Of a DNA stretch of 64,000 nt, positions 15,419 through 25,500 are shown in pieces. The position numbers were made by a program, and so were the translations under genes. The notes below the pieces were generated by a model that was given only the letters and a program-made list of their open reading frames with translations, was not told the origin of the DNA and made no database searches. Location of the stretch: the IMG/VR virus record IMGVR_UViG_3300030294_000017, positions 26,252 to 90,251 of that record; one strand, written 5' to 3'. Position 1 is the stretch's first letter; the number at the start of each line of letters is the position of its first letter. Source of the stretch: a virus.

Positions 15419-15450
15419 AAAATCTGTGTTGTTTAAAATTATTTATACTT

Positions 15451-15804
15451 TCATGGATAATCCAAACACACAACTCTACCTTTGTATATTCCAAAATTTG
15501 TCGATTTTAAATCAAAGTCCTGTACATTTTTAAAATATTCAACTTCATTATCAGTCAATTCTCTACCAAGAGGTTTGCAATATTTTTGAACCTGAATTAG
15601 TCCAAAAATTGAGCAAAATAATGATGGTGCAACTTTATTATACAGTCTACCATTATCATAATTCTTGAACACTTTACAAAAATTTCTTTCAGACCAATTG
15701 GCATGGCAGCCATTTAGAAAATTTAGATGGCTATATGTGAAATTGGGGAATTTGATAACAAATTCCCCAATTTTTAATACTAATCTAGTAGCACCCCTTT
15801 CCAT
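15451..15804 (-). CDS. minimal protein-kinase-fold-like phage protein, 117 aa
   Basis: It follows the layout of a reduced kinase fold: GATRLVLKIGEFVIKFPN (residues 4-21) with a strand Lys, a Glu in ANWSERNF, a hinge-like QVQKYCKPLGREL, and a C-terminal GRVVCLDYP in place of the metal-binding D. At 117 aa it lacks most of a C lobe, so it may be a pseudokinase. Such proteins are frequent in phages and uncharacterised. Function is unknown. Confidence 0.4.
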   Translation of the reverse strand: MERGATRLVLKIGEFVIKFPNFTYSHLNFLNGCHANWSERNFCKVFKNYDNGRLYNKVAPSLFCSIFGLIQVQKYCKPLGRELTDNEVEYFKNVQDFDLKSTNFGIYKGRVVCLDYP

Positions 15805-15815
15805 TTATTACTTAT

Positions 15816-16712
15816 TTAATCTAATGTTATATTATTAAAGCTATTTGTGTAACATTGGAATCTACCAAGCAAAGGTATAGCAAGTTCTCTAGCCTGTGGA
15901 TGGGCTGCGGGTGCACATCTTAATTTAAAGAAGTGCCTCCAATCTGTCATGAAACCTGTCATAATAAGTTCAGTTTTCAGAGAGTTTGGAAGTACGGCAC
16001 GTGCCTGTTGTGGTTTCCATCCTGCAGCAATCTGAAAATTATATCCGTGTTCGGAATTTGACATATCATAAACGAAACTACAAAGTCCTCTTTTTTCTAA
16101 AGGCATGGATTCATCATGACCAAGTTCATAAACATCTTTATTGTTTATATTTGCCATATCGACCAAACCCTGTACAATTTCTTCTTTACCTTGTAACCAA
16201 ACAGGATAAATAAAAGTTATACAATTACCAAATTTTTCTTTGATGTAATTACAAAAACGTGTAGACTCCTGAGTAAACGAGAATACCCGATGCCTTACAA
16301 ATTCATGTGAAACACCCCTATCACAAATAAATCTTACTGTATATCTCTTTTCATGAAATTTTGTAGGTTTACTCATGTATTTCTTCATGGTATTAACTTT
16401 ATTATTGTCAGTTATTACCCTGTAATTAGTTGTAATATATTTCCAATTTTTCACCTTGGAATATTTGTTAAGGAAGAAAAATAAAATAATAAGTAATGAG
16501 TACCATTTAACCGTGAGATAAATAGTACCGTGCTCTAGTACAGAACCATGATTAACACCCTTAAGCATTTCAAGAAACTTGATATGGGAATCATCGGTAA
16601 TTTTATCCTCTGATTTCCAAGCAACTCTACCACAGGTTTCTATGTGCTTTAGCATTCCAATTTCACCCGACTGTTGACCAATAATTTCAAAAGATGGCTT
16701 AATTAATTTCAT
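15816..16712 (-). CDS. thyX: FAD-dependent thymidylate synthase ThyX
   Basis: The ThyX signature RHR-x7-S is present as RHRVFSFTQESTR (residues 140-152). Flanking conserved features include SVLEHGTIYLTVKW (58-70) and GWKPQQARAVLPNSLKTEL near the C terminus. ThyX makes dTMP from dUMP with methylenetetrahydrofolate, FAD and NADPH. It raises dTTP supply for phage replication and replaces the ThyA-type enzyme of T4. A hydrophobic insert (LLIILFFFLNKY, about 73-84) lies within a helix usual for the family. Length 298 aa is within the known range. Confidence 0.93.
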   Translation of the reverse strand: MKLIKPSFEIIGQQSGEIGMLKHIETCGRVAWKSEDKITDDSHIKFLEMLKGVNHGSVLEHGTIYLTVKWYSLLIILFFFLNKYSKVKNWKYITTNYRVITDNNKVNTMKKYMSKPTKFHEKRYTVRFICDRGVSHEFVRHRVFSFTQESTRFCNYIKEKFGNCITFIYPVWLQGKEEIVQGLVDMANINNKDVYELGHDESMPLEKRGLCSFVYDMSNSEHGYNFQIAAGWKPQQARAVLPNSLKTELIMTGFMTDWRHFFKLRCAPAAHPQARELAIPLLGRFQCYTNSFNNITLD

Positions 16713-16878
16713 TTTGTTTAAATTGTTTCAATTGTTAATAATTTAGTTAATAAAGTCTGTTTTTAAACACGTGTATTGGATACCTAATACTTGCACAATA
16801 CCCTATCATATTAAATCACTATACTGATTATTCGTGGTACTTGCAGTTGCCCAATCCATTCTACACGTGTTTAATTTA

Positions 16879-16995
16879 CTACATGTGTTTGTAATGCGGG
16901 GTATTTATTTTCTGCTGAACCCGATACAATCCGTTGTCTGAACACGAGGAAAAAGAGATGCAAATAATAAAAAGTAAAAAGACTAATTTTTTCAT
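16879..16995 (-). CDS. 38-residue lipoprotein
   Basis: The frame starts at ATG 16995 and ends with TAG at 16879. It encodes MKKLVFLLFIICISF then SSCSDNG, a full signal peptide ending in a lipobox with Cys18, as in Bacteroidetes lipoproteins. The mature peptide would be only 21 residues. The only other signal in the surrounding gap (16713-17023) is an ACACGTGT pair (16769, 16863). Exclusion of superinfecting phage or lysis are candidate roles; neither is shown. Confidence 0.55.
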   Translation of the reverse strand: MKKLVFLLFIICISFSSCSDNGLYRVQQKINTPHYKHM

Positions 16996-17023
16996 AATAG
17001 AATAATTTTTAATGTTTATAATT

Positions 17024-17932
17024 TTATAATGTAGGAACACTTTCCATGGCAATAATAAGCCCCATTTCTAAAGCGTAATCATGTGTACCGATTATTGGCG
17101 TATTCTTATAATTCATAGAATTAACATAGATCAAATCACTGTGAATTCTAAATTGGTAAGTTCTGTTAGACCATGAATGAATAATAGGTTGAACATGTAT
17201 ATCATGTTCATCCCTTAACCATGCCTGAATATCTTGCAAATATCTACCATTATTGCTACATTCACAACCTTTAGAAATAGCCATTTTGATTATATCAATA
17301 TTTGGCTTATATGTTTGCTCTTGCGTGTCCAATTGTATCTTTACAATAATATACCCGTTGGCATCAAGTTTTAGGTAAAACTCAGGAATTAAATTACCTG
17401 CTTCATTTTCATTATTTGATAATTCAAAAGTACATTCAACTAAAGCATTTACATAATTTGATGAATCTATGTTAGCAACACCTATGATATTACATGACTT
17501 TATAAATCGTCTTATAAATTGTTCAGATGGTCTTGGTAATAGGCTCTTGGTAGAAATAGTATCCCAATCCAATAGTTCGTTGGTAGATGCAATAATTTTC
17601 TTCCAATCAGCCAATCTATAACCATTAGCATACTTTATACCTTTAGAATCAGTAGTATAATATTTCAAGTGTTCTTTCAAGTATTTCGTGTTTGGATTGA
17701 GTGCCCAACAATCAGTACCCTCTTCAATTAATTCATCAACAATGAAGTAAAGATGATGTGGTTTAGCTTTTGTGTTTAGTAAATCTTTTGATAAAGATTC
17801 AGCAATTCTCAATTTTCCGTTCTCAATTACTATATCACCCCTCTGTAAAGATGTAGAACTAGCTAATATTATATTAGACTTAACGTAATATTTACCATCC
17901 ATTGCAATAACTTGACTTTTATCTATCTTCAT
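17024..17932 (-). CDS. paralogous phage hypothetical family, member 1, 302 aa
   Basis: The layout is shared with genes at 18711 and 19420: an N-terminal MKIDKSQVIAMDGKYYVKS-type start, a HHLYFIVDELIEEG segment, the motif WKKIIASTN-x-LLDWDTI, then LPRPSEQFIRRFI and a beta strand VALVECT-like. This pattern is common in hypothetical proteins of Bacteroidetes phages. The C-terminal 100 residues are unique to this member. Function is unknown. Confidence 0.55.
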   Translation of the reverse strand: MKIDKSQVIAMDGKYYVKSNIILASSTSLQRGDIVIENGKLRIAESLSKDLLNTKAKPHHLYFIVDELIEEGTDCWALNPNTKYLKEHLKYYTTDSKGIKYANGYRLADWKKIIASTNELLDWDTISTKSLLPRPSEQFIRRFIKSCNIIGVANIDSSNYVNALVECTFELSNNENEAGNLIPEFYLKLDANGYIIVKIQLDTQEQTYKPNIDIIKMAISKGCECSNNGRYLQDIQAWLRDEHDIHVQPIIHSWSNRTYQFRIHSDLIYVNSMNYKNTPIIGTHDYALEMGLIIAMESVPTL

Positions 17933-17940
17933 AATTTTAA

Positions 17941-18474
17941 TTATTTGTAAGGATTTTCGGGAAGTGAATTAACATCAATAAAAGGTTCTGATTCATACAT
18001 TAAATTAAAATGCCAACTTATTAATTTTTGAAATAGCTGTAACTGATACGGAACGTATTTGGTTTCATTCTGTGGAATAGAAACAGTAGAAAATGACTGC
18101 TCACTTTCACAATAAAGAAATCTATATTCCTTTTTGCCGCTTTTTGAGTACAAAAAACACTTTATACCATTAATATCTTCCTCAATTCCACAATTCCAAT
18201 TTAATTTAGAATATGCTAACCTTGCAAGTTCAACTATTGGTATAAACGTTTCACCGTTATGCGTAATTGATTTATACAAATCAGAAATATGGTGCAAAAT
18301 TGGGGTGCAATTTTCCCACGACATATATACACCGTGTGAATAGATACCACCACAATAAATTGAACTGTTAATATCGGTTTGTACACCTGTTAACAAATGA
18401 ACCGTATTTCTAAAAGTATCAATGAATTTCAGATCAGATAACAAATTTACCCCCAAGAATTGTTTTTTGTCCAT
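17941..18474 (-). CDS. hypothetical protein, 177 aa
   Basis: It starts MDKKQFLGVNLLSDLKFIDT, eight bases from the neighbouring gene. The content is mixed alpha/beta with several Cys and Tyr. No family is recognised. It belongs to the same minus-strand operon as the paralogous family. Confidence 0.5.
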   Translation of the reverse strand: MDKKQFLGVNLLSDLKFIDTFRNTVHLLTGVQTDINSSIYCGGIYSHGVYMSWENCTPILHHISDLYKSITHNGETFIPIVELARLAYSKLNWNCGIEEDINGIKCFLYSKSGKKEYRFLYCESEQSFSTVSIPQNETKYVPYQLQLFQKLISWHFNLMYESEPFIDVNSLPENPYK

Positions 18475-18482
18475 AGTTTTAA

Positions 18483-18701
18483 TTATATTAGTTCAGATTT
18501 ATCAATTAAGTTCATAGTATCATTTTTGTATTTATCTTCAAGCTTTTTATCAATAGATTCTTTATATTTAATTAGCTCTTTCATAACTGCAGGTTCTAAT
18601 GCTACTATATTATTCGTGTGGTCACCAACAGCCAACCAAATTTGAAACCCATCAAATGAGGCATAAACCCCATCACCTAAGTATACATTATCTTCTTCCA
18701 T
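18483..18701 (-). CDS. hypothetical protein, 72 aa
   Basis: MEEDNVYLGDGVYASFDGFQ resembles the 'YLGDGVYAxFDG' start of a widespread small phage protein family of unknown function. The C-terminal half is a charged helix (MKELIKYKESIDKKLEDKY). It is nine bases downstream of its neighbour. Confidence 0.55.
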   Translation of the reverse strand: MEEDNVYLGDGVYASFDGFQIWLAVGDHTNNIVALEPAVMKELIKYKESIDKKLEDKYKNDTMNLIDKSELI

Positions 18702-18710
18702 AATTTAATA

Positions 18711-19415
18711 TTACCTTAATCCAGATTCATATCTATTAATTTGCCTTATAACTTTGTCTTTATCCATTCCTGAATACCACATGACAAAATCTATTAGTTC
18801 AGATTTAGTATAATGATCTTTCTGTACTATTATATTAATTATATTGCTAGGATTTACCTTGTTGCTAGGATTTACCTTAATAACCTCTATACCATTAGTT
18901 TCATGTAATGAATCTTTATAACTTGGATATTGAGTTTCACATTCTACCAAAACGTCAGTGATTGTAGCACCTGTACCATACGATTCAATATATTGTTTAA
19001 TAAATAGCCCTGATGGTTGAGGTAATGCTGATTGAGGTAATGCTGATTTCTCGCCATTATTCCATATATTAACAGTAGTAACGGTTAATATATCATCGGT
19101 TGTGGCAATTATTTTAAATTGATACTTATCATTGAATTTATAAGCAAACTTATTTTTTTGAAATATTATATTAAATTCGGAATCATAGCACCAATCACCT
19201 TCTTTTATTTTACATTTAATATAAATGTAAAGATGTTTGAAAGATTGTATAGGACATATAGAATTAGGTCTTGAAAGCTTCAATTTGCTATCATAATTAA
19301 CCCATAGTTCACCACCTTTTAAAGTTGGTTCATGATTACTATCTAGCATTATAACCTTTGCCAAAGTAAAATGTCTGCCCGCAACATTAATTATTTGTGT
19401 TTTGTCTATATCCAT
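18711..19415 (-). CDS. paralogous phage hypothetical family, member 2, 234 aa
   Basis: It shares with 17024 and 19420 the MDIDKTQIINVAGRHFTLAK start, KHLYIYIKCKIKEGDW, KIIATTDDILT and LPQPSGLFIKQYI. Two short tandem duplications are visible in the protein, SALPQSALPQ (about 125-134) and KVNPSNKVNPSN, each from an exact DNA tandem repeat of 15-18 bases. Function is unknown. Confidence 0.55.
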   Translation of the reverse strand: MDIDKTQIINVAGRHFTLAKVIMLDSNHEPTLKGGELWVNYDSKLKLSRPNSICPIQSFKHLYIYIKCKIKEGDWCYDSEFNIIFQKNKFAYKFNDKYQFKIIATTDDILTVTTVNIWNNGEKSALPQSALPQPSGLFIKQYIESYGTGATITDVLVECETQYPSYKDSLHETNGIEVIKVNPSNKVNPSNIINIIVQKDHYTKSELIDFVMWYSGMDKDKVIRQINRYESGLR

Positions 19416-19419
19416 AGTT

Positions 19420-20097
19420 TTATTTGTCTATCTGATAAAGTATGTTTTCAACCCATCCATTAGGAAGCTTATCATACAATCCATCCATACGTAACGTATC
19501 ATGCTTGGCTTTTTCAAATAATTCATATAATTCATTTTTATTCCAATTGTTTTTTAACGTATGAATAACATGGAAGCCACCTGAAACTTGCTTCAATTTA
19601 TATGGTATATCGTTATAAGTTACTTTTATATCATCATCCCAAGTTGGAAGCAAAACCTCCTCTTTACCTCCACCTGTAAGTTCTGTAAGTACATCAATAT
19701 TTAATGGTTCTATTTCTGAGAAGATTAATTTTTTGATAAATTCAAGCGATGGCTTAATTGTAATAATCTTTCTATCATTTTGTTGGAATGTTAGAAAAGC
19801 AGTACGATTTGAAACTTTATATCCTATATTACCTATGAAATCTACAGCTTCAACAACCCAATTGTTGTGTAGCAGCACTTTATCACCACCACATATTTTT
19901 TCATTGGATGTAATATAAACGCTGTGCGGTGCATCTTTCGTACTTCTTGCATTCATAAATCCTATGACAAATTTTTTATTTTCTGAATTACGGTAAATTT
20001 GTAATCTATCTTTGTTGTCCTCGGTTGTAGGTAATACGGATGCCTTGGTTATCAAGTATGGTTTACCATCAATAAATTTGATATTATCTTTTTCCAT
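19420..20097 (-). CDS. paralogous phage hypothetical family, member 3, 225 aa
   Basis: The N terminus MEKDNIKFIDGKPYLITKAS, the HSVYITSNEKICGGD segment and RKIITIKPSLEFIKKLI correspond to the family layout seen at 17024 and 18711, with a weaker LP-x-FI motif. The C-terminal part (GGFHVIHTLKNNWNKNELYE) is its own. Function is unknown. Confidence 0.5.
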   Translation of the reverse strand: MEKDNIKFIDGKPYLITKASVLPTTEDNKDRLQIYRNSENKKFVIGFMNARSTKDAPHSVYITSNEKICGGDKVLLHNNWVVEAVDFIGNIGYKVSNRTAFLTFQQNDRKIITIKPSLEFIKKLIFSEIEPLNIDVLTELTGGGKEEVLLPTWDDDIKVTYNDIPYKLKQVSGGFHVIHTLKNNWNKNELYELFEKAKHDTLRMDGLYDKLPNGWVENILYQIDK

Positions 20098-20114
20098 AAT
20101 TTATAAGTTTTAAA

Positions 20115-20492
20115 TTAGTACAAGTCCTCGCTAGTCAGACCTATTGAATTTTCAGGGCATCCTTTGTTTGGACCGATAATTTGGTTTGCTTCAAATGCTA
20201 TTTTATAAGCCTCTTTACGGTCAACAAATCTATCAGTGCTTGTAAGGAATCCTTGTACCTCTGTTTTACGAGTTTTTATAGCCTCACCTTTATATTTGTT
20301 GTCTTCAAAAAATCCCATAAACTGAGCAAATGTTGCAATGCAGTTATGATGCCTTCTCCCACAAATCACAAAACCTACCTCAATATTTTTGGGCATATGA
20401 TTATGTTTATTACCATCATAATAATAATTTGCAGCACAAATAATAAATTCAGGTATTGGATTGGGTTTGATAAGTTCAAAAATCGTATCCAT
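20115..20492 (-). CDS. conserved phage hypothetical protein with CGRRHHNC motif, 125 aa
   Basis: The segment FVICGRRHHNCIATF (about 41-55) and the later QGFLTSTDRFVDRKEAYKIA (about 81-100) belong to a pattern I recall from many phage and bacterial hypothetical proteins. The paired His and Cys could be a metal or catalytic site. No function is established that I can cite. Confidence 0.5.
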   Translation of the reverse strand: MDTIFELIKPNPIPEFIICAANYYYDGNKHNHMPKNIEVGFVICGRRHHNCIATFAQFMGFFEDNKYKGEAIKTRKTEVQGFLTSTDRFVDRKEAYKIAFEANQIIGPNKGCPENSIGLTSEDLY

Positions 20493-20522
20493 AATATTTT
20501 ATTTTCTAATATTATGATTAAC

Positions 20523-20996
20523 TTAAAATTTAGCACTTAAATGTATGATATATGCTGTGTAACTTTCACATGAAAATGTAGTACCGTTCCAACTCTTACA
20601 TTTTATTTGTACATCTGTAAAACCTTGTGATTCAATTTCTTTACATAATGTTTCAAAGTAATCCTTTCCTTTCTTATTCATTATTATATCATACAATTCA
20701 CTAAGATATACTCCCGTCACATTGTAACAATCGGATGTCATGTCGTATTCTTCAATTGACTCATTTCTTCCTCTACTATTTAATATGACATAAAAATTAG
20801 TTTCGCCATTCAAAGCTGCTTCTTCAGCTTTTTCAAGCCAATTATTTTTAAAATAATCATATGTTTTTTGGATTATTAAATCAATTCTCTGCTGTTCTAA
20901 TCTTTCTTTGCTTAAAGTAGTCAATTTTTGTTTATTATCCAATTCAGCTGCTATTAATTCAGCGGTTTCCCTTAATCTTTCTGCTAATTTTTTCAT
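20523..20996 (-). CDS. hypothetical protein, 157 aa
   Basis: A long helical N terminus (KKLAERLRETAELIAAELDN) is followed by an alpha/beta region with FYVILNSRGRNESIEEYD. No family is recognised. Same operon as its neighbours. Confidence 0.5.
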   Translation of the reverse strand: MKKLAERLRETAELIAAELDNKQKLTTLSKERLEQQRIDLIIQKTYDYFKNNWLEKAEEAALNGETNFYVILNSRGRNESIEEYDMTSDCYNVTGVYLSELYDIIMNKKGKDYFETLCKEIESQGFTDVQIKCKSWNGTTFSCESYTAYIIHLSAKF

Positions 20997-21029
20997 AATA
21001 TTCTATTTTTTAATATTGTGTATTGTATT

Positions 21030-21455
21030 TTATAATGCTGATCTTGAAATGTTATCAATAAGATTTTCAAAATCATTTATTTTCAAAAGTTCCAATTCAA
21101 TATTACCAATTTCATGTTTCTGACAATAAGCAATTATAATGTCCTTATCTATTTTTTTGTATTTGTCAACAAGCTTTTTGTCTAGTTTATTGTTGTCGAT
21201 ACCTGCATTTGGATAAACCCATAACCAAGATGGTTTTCTACCACCACACTCTTTCATCATAAGTTCATGCCAATAATCCATTACACTTTCTTTGTGAACA
21301 TGTATAGATGATAACTTACATGCTTCAACAGGATATTTACAAGACATTTGCCTTGATACCATAAAGAAATTAGACCTCTTATCAACGTCTGTAACATTTT
21401 TGTAATAATCCTTGTTGAATAAGTTATCTGTAAAATCCTTTAAATTTTGAGCCAT
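21030..21455 (-). CDS. hypothetical protein, 141 aa
   Basis: It starts two bases after the exonuclease gene, so the two are probably co-translated. It contains DVDKRSNFFMVSRQMSCKYP and a Trp-rich turn (KPSWLWVYP). The tight link to the RNase H-type exonuclease suggests a replication or repair role, but no family is recognised. Confidence 0.5.
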   Translation of the reverse strand: MAQNLKDFTDNLFNKDYYKNVTDVDKRSNFFMVSRQMSCKYPVEACKLSSIHVHKESVMDYWHELMMKECGGRKPSWLWVYPNAGIDNNKLDKKLVDKYKKIDKDIIIAYCQKHEIGNIELELLKINDFENLIDNISRSAL

Positions 21456-21457
21456 AA

Positions 21458-22483
21458 TTATTGTAATATTGTAGATTTTTCTTTATTGAGTTCTGAAATA
21501 CATTCTTTTTCCATTATATCATAGAGATTATTAGGATATTCACTGTAATGCAAACGAATATATTTCTTGTTAATTCTTAGATTTTTGACAAGCTCTAATA
21601 TTTTCTCTTGTGTAACTTCTTGTTTTACGCTTTCAAGTATATTCTTGGCTAATTCTCCTAAAATTTGTTTATCACCAAAAATTGTTTCAATATCACCACC
21701 TAATAAAAATGCCTCAGAATATTTATCATCATATAAGTCTTGTGCACGTTTTTCGGTATAGTTAACAGTTTGGCTTCCTTTTGGATATCTAAAAGGACTT
21801 GGAATACAATCTGATGTATCACCTGATACAATTTTTATAAACAGTATTTCCTCAGCTACTATTTTTTCATGTCTTTCAAGAATAATATTCTTATTCATAG
21901 ATGACGGTGAATTATTGAAAAATGATTCCATGGATGATTCATTAGCAATCTTAAAATCATGTGAAATAAAATGAAATGCGGAATCCGCTTTTTGATAATT
22001 ATACATTGCTATAAAAGCATCATTGTTGTACTTTACAAGCTGTTTTAAATCTTTATCTGCTGATATAATCATAACGGATTCACCTGACTGATAAAGTAGG
22101 TTGCTTAAACAATAAACAAGATCATCAGCCTCCATATTTGAAACGGCTATATTACTTATATTCGCCATATTTAATTTATGCCGTAGTTCCAGCACCATTT
22201 CCTTGTAGCCTTCGGGGTTGTAACGTGGCGGTGTTGTGTATCTTTTTGACTTATATAAGTCACCATAAGGCAAACCATATCTGAAACTTTTGGTAAAAAC
22301 ATCATCTATACAAAATATCAATCTACTTACTGATTGATATCGTCTTAAGATAGAATTAAGAGTAATATAAGCTTTATCGATTATTTCCTCTCTTTCACTT
22401 CTTTGCGTAAGGTATGTTACATCAGAGCCGTACATGTTACAGAATCCTTTCAAAAGAATCGATATATCTACAAGGTTATTCAT
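21458..22483 (-). CDS. 5'-3' exonuclease / RNase H, T4 Rnh (FEN) type
   Basis: The sequence carries the acidic motifs of the FEN/5'-nuclease family: FCIDDV (about 62-67), an ADD in MEADDLVYCL (about 120-129), SADKDLKQL (about 141-149) and SGDTSDCIP (about 219-227). RYxPP-type residues and a helical arch lie between. T4 Rnh removes RNA primers during lagging-strand synthesis; the same role is inferred. Length 341 aa compares with 305 in T4. It is the first gene of the minus operon, opposite the + operon starting at 22572. Confidence 0.8.
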   Translation of the reverse strand: MNNLVDISILLKGFCNMYGSDVTYLTQRSEREEIIDKAYITLNSILRRYQSVSRLIFCIDDVFTKSFRYGLPYGDLYKSKRYTTPPRYNPEGYKEMVLELRHKLNMANISNIAVSNMEADDLVYCLSNLLYQSGESVMIISADKDLKQLVKYNNDAFIAMYNYQKADSAFHFISHDFKIANESSMESFFNNSPSSMNKNIILERHEKIVAEEILFIKIVSGDTSDCIPSPFRYPKGSQTVNYTEKRAQDLYDDKYSEAFLLGGDIETIFGDKQILGELAKNILESVKQEVTQEKILELVKNLRINKKYIRLHYSEYPNNLYDIMEKECISELNKEKSTILQ

Positions 22484-22571
22484 TTTTTAATATTTTTAAG
22501 TAAATCATTATTATACATTATTATAATTAGGCTAGATTTAAATAATCAAAATATAATATAATAAAATAGTT

Positions 22572-25500
22572 ATGGCTAAAAATCTCACTAAAGGCGGTAT
22601 GGATAAGTACCTTCAAGAACTGATAAGACGTGATGCAAATGGACTAAATCTCATTAAAGTTTATGCTGAAATGCTATTTACATCAAATGAGAAGGTTATA
22701 TTGACATATACAAACGAGGATTCAACGGAAAGCATATATGAGATACCATCCATGGCATACCTTTTATCGGCTGTTGCTAGAGTAGAAAAAAACTTCGATA
22801 ATTTATCGGGTATAGGTATTTTAGAATCATCCATAATTTTACCTGATGGTACAAGAAGGATAATACTTGCACAAAATACACCTAAAGAACCCAAGACAGT
22901 CGTAATAAATGCAGCAACCGTAATAAATGCTTTTGATGTTGAACAATATGATGTTTACCAAAATTTGGTAACACCTAAAGCATTTATACCCATAAGTCTT
23001 AAGCCATATTTTGATAAAAATGTAAAGTCGGCTGTAGTAAGAAAGATTGTTATAACTGAAACCAATGAAACCAAACTAACGTATTTCAGCAATTATATTA
23101 AAAACAATATTTATAAGTATAATGATTTAAAGTCCGTACTTGATGGACAAGCCATTTATTATAAAGAGGTAGACTACAATGTTGATGTAACACCTAAAAT
23201 GCTTAAATATTCGGGCAACTTTGATGTTGTGTCTTATAGGAAATCAATAATATCTGACAATCAGGCACTTGTTGTTGGTACTATGTTGTACAAAATTGAT
23301 TCAACATCATACGTAGAAAACAACACAGGTATAAAACAATCTTTGAAAATAGGTGATCAGGTTGTTGTAAATGATAGTAGCGGAAATAAATCCACAATAT
23401 ATAAAATAGCATTTATAGATTATGATACATTTGAAATATCTGTACAAAGAATTGAGGGTCTTGATGCTGTTAAAATAGGTGTCGGTACATTATCAATTCT
23501 TGGATTGTATGATGAAGATATAAAGGCAAAAATTCCTATTGATATAAATGAAATGTTTGCACCATTTATAAAAATTGTAACCAATGAATCATTAGTTTCG
23601 TCAAATTGGGGTGAATCAAAGTTCATAGTAACAAATACGTTAATCAAAGATAAAGTTTCTTTTTCAGATTATTTTAACGCCAACATTTCTGATATCAGAA
23701 ACGGAATCAAATACCTAGCTGCCGTAAATCATACTAGTTTAGATGATTATATTGCACCAAATACCCCATCATTATTAGTTTCTAATTTTACTGTTGGTGT
23801 AATAAACAAACATAAACAGGAACAATTGGAATCTCAGATCAAAGAAAAATATGCTGAGAAAGAAAAAATTAAAACTGAAATTGCATCTGTTGATGTTTCC
23901 ATTACCAATTTAAAAGGTAAATTGTTTGTTGAAACTTATGATATTTCAAGATCAAAAATTGAAAGCCAAATTGATGATGCTTATACAAAACGTAAAAATT
24001 TAACGGCAAATTATCAGTCCATTGTTAGTGATTTGCTTGCTACAATAAACACAAACGGAACTTTTTCACCAAAGTATGCCATAAGAGGATTTTTTGATAT
24101 ACCAAGTGATGTTTATACTGATGAAGTCAATAAAATAGGTGCTCAAGGTATTATAAAATTTGAATGTGAATACAGATACCTGACAGTTAACAAAACATCT
24201 ACCAATGCCCAACCAACATCTTATATTGATAAAAACGGCAATAAGGTTAGTGCAACCTCAACAGATTGGAATAAACTGTTAGATTTACCTCAGAGATTTA
24301 AAGTCTTCAATAAAGATACGGGTAAATCTGAATGGAAAAATGTGGTTGAATCAAATGCCGATGAAATGTCCATAAATGAGGTAATGATTCCTATAACAGA
24401 AAATGAAACTGTTGAAATCAGAGTACGGTCTATTTCAGAGGTGGGATATCCAATATATGCAATAGTATCAGATTGGGCTGAATCCGTAATTGTTGAGTTT
24501 CCATCCGATTTGGTAAAAAACAATCAATCAATAATACAAGAATTATCATCTGACAATTTTTTATCTACATTATTTCAAGAATTACAATCTATCGGGCTGT
24601 ATGAACATTTAAAGGATTCATCAAGTTCTGCAGACCAAAAATTCAATCATGCTGCCGAAAATATTTCAATGAATTACTTCACACCTGAAAATAAAAAAAT
24701 GTCAGTTGAACAGGTAGTTGCATCCATGAAAGAGGATATTTCAAGCATTAAGGCAAACTATTTAACTCAGATAGGTGATATTGATATTTATATTGAAGAT
24801 TCTAATGGTAATTTAATTACAACCATAGAAAACGAGTCATCTGTACAAATACAAGCACCTTATTACAGAGATCAGGTTGAACAATTGACAGACAGAAAAG
24901 GAAAGATAATAAATGACACTTATTATCTTGTTATAAGGAATAAAACCAATTACGATTCAAATATATTGAGCTTCGTTCCTGGATATTACAATAAATTTCT
25001 ACCAACAGTCGATTATAATGGGTACATAAGAAATGCCTCTGAATATAACCAATACAGAAAATATTTCTTATCACCTATCGGCTATAGCTACTATAAAGAA
25101 ACTGATAATGACTACATTGCTTTCAAAAATTCAAACCCTAATTTAGAGCTTCCCGAATATGCAAGTATGCAAGCATATGGTCAATTACTCTATCAGAGGT
25201 ATATGGATTTTTCATTATCCGAACCACTTTACACAGCCGATGAATACAATTTCTTGAAATTATCAGGTGGTGCGGGTGCTGAGGATTTTATATGGAATGG
25301 TTCATGGGATGTTGACGCTTTGTTCAGCCCTAATGGTGGCGGTAACAATACATCTTTCGCTGTACACAAATTACATCCCGCTTTGGGTGGCAATGCTGAT
25401 ATACAAGTACAGCCAACTAATTACAAAAATTTAAGAACAGCCATTGATAGCAACGGTGATAACATCTATAGTAATCAAACATTAGGTGATTTTATTCCTA

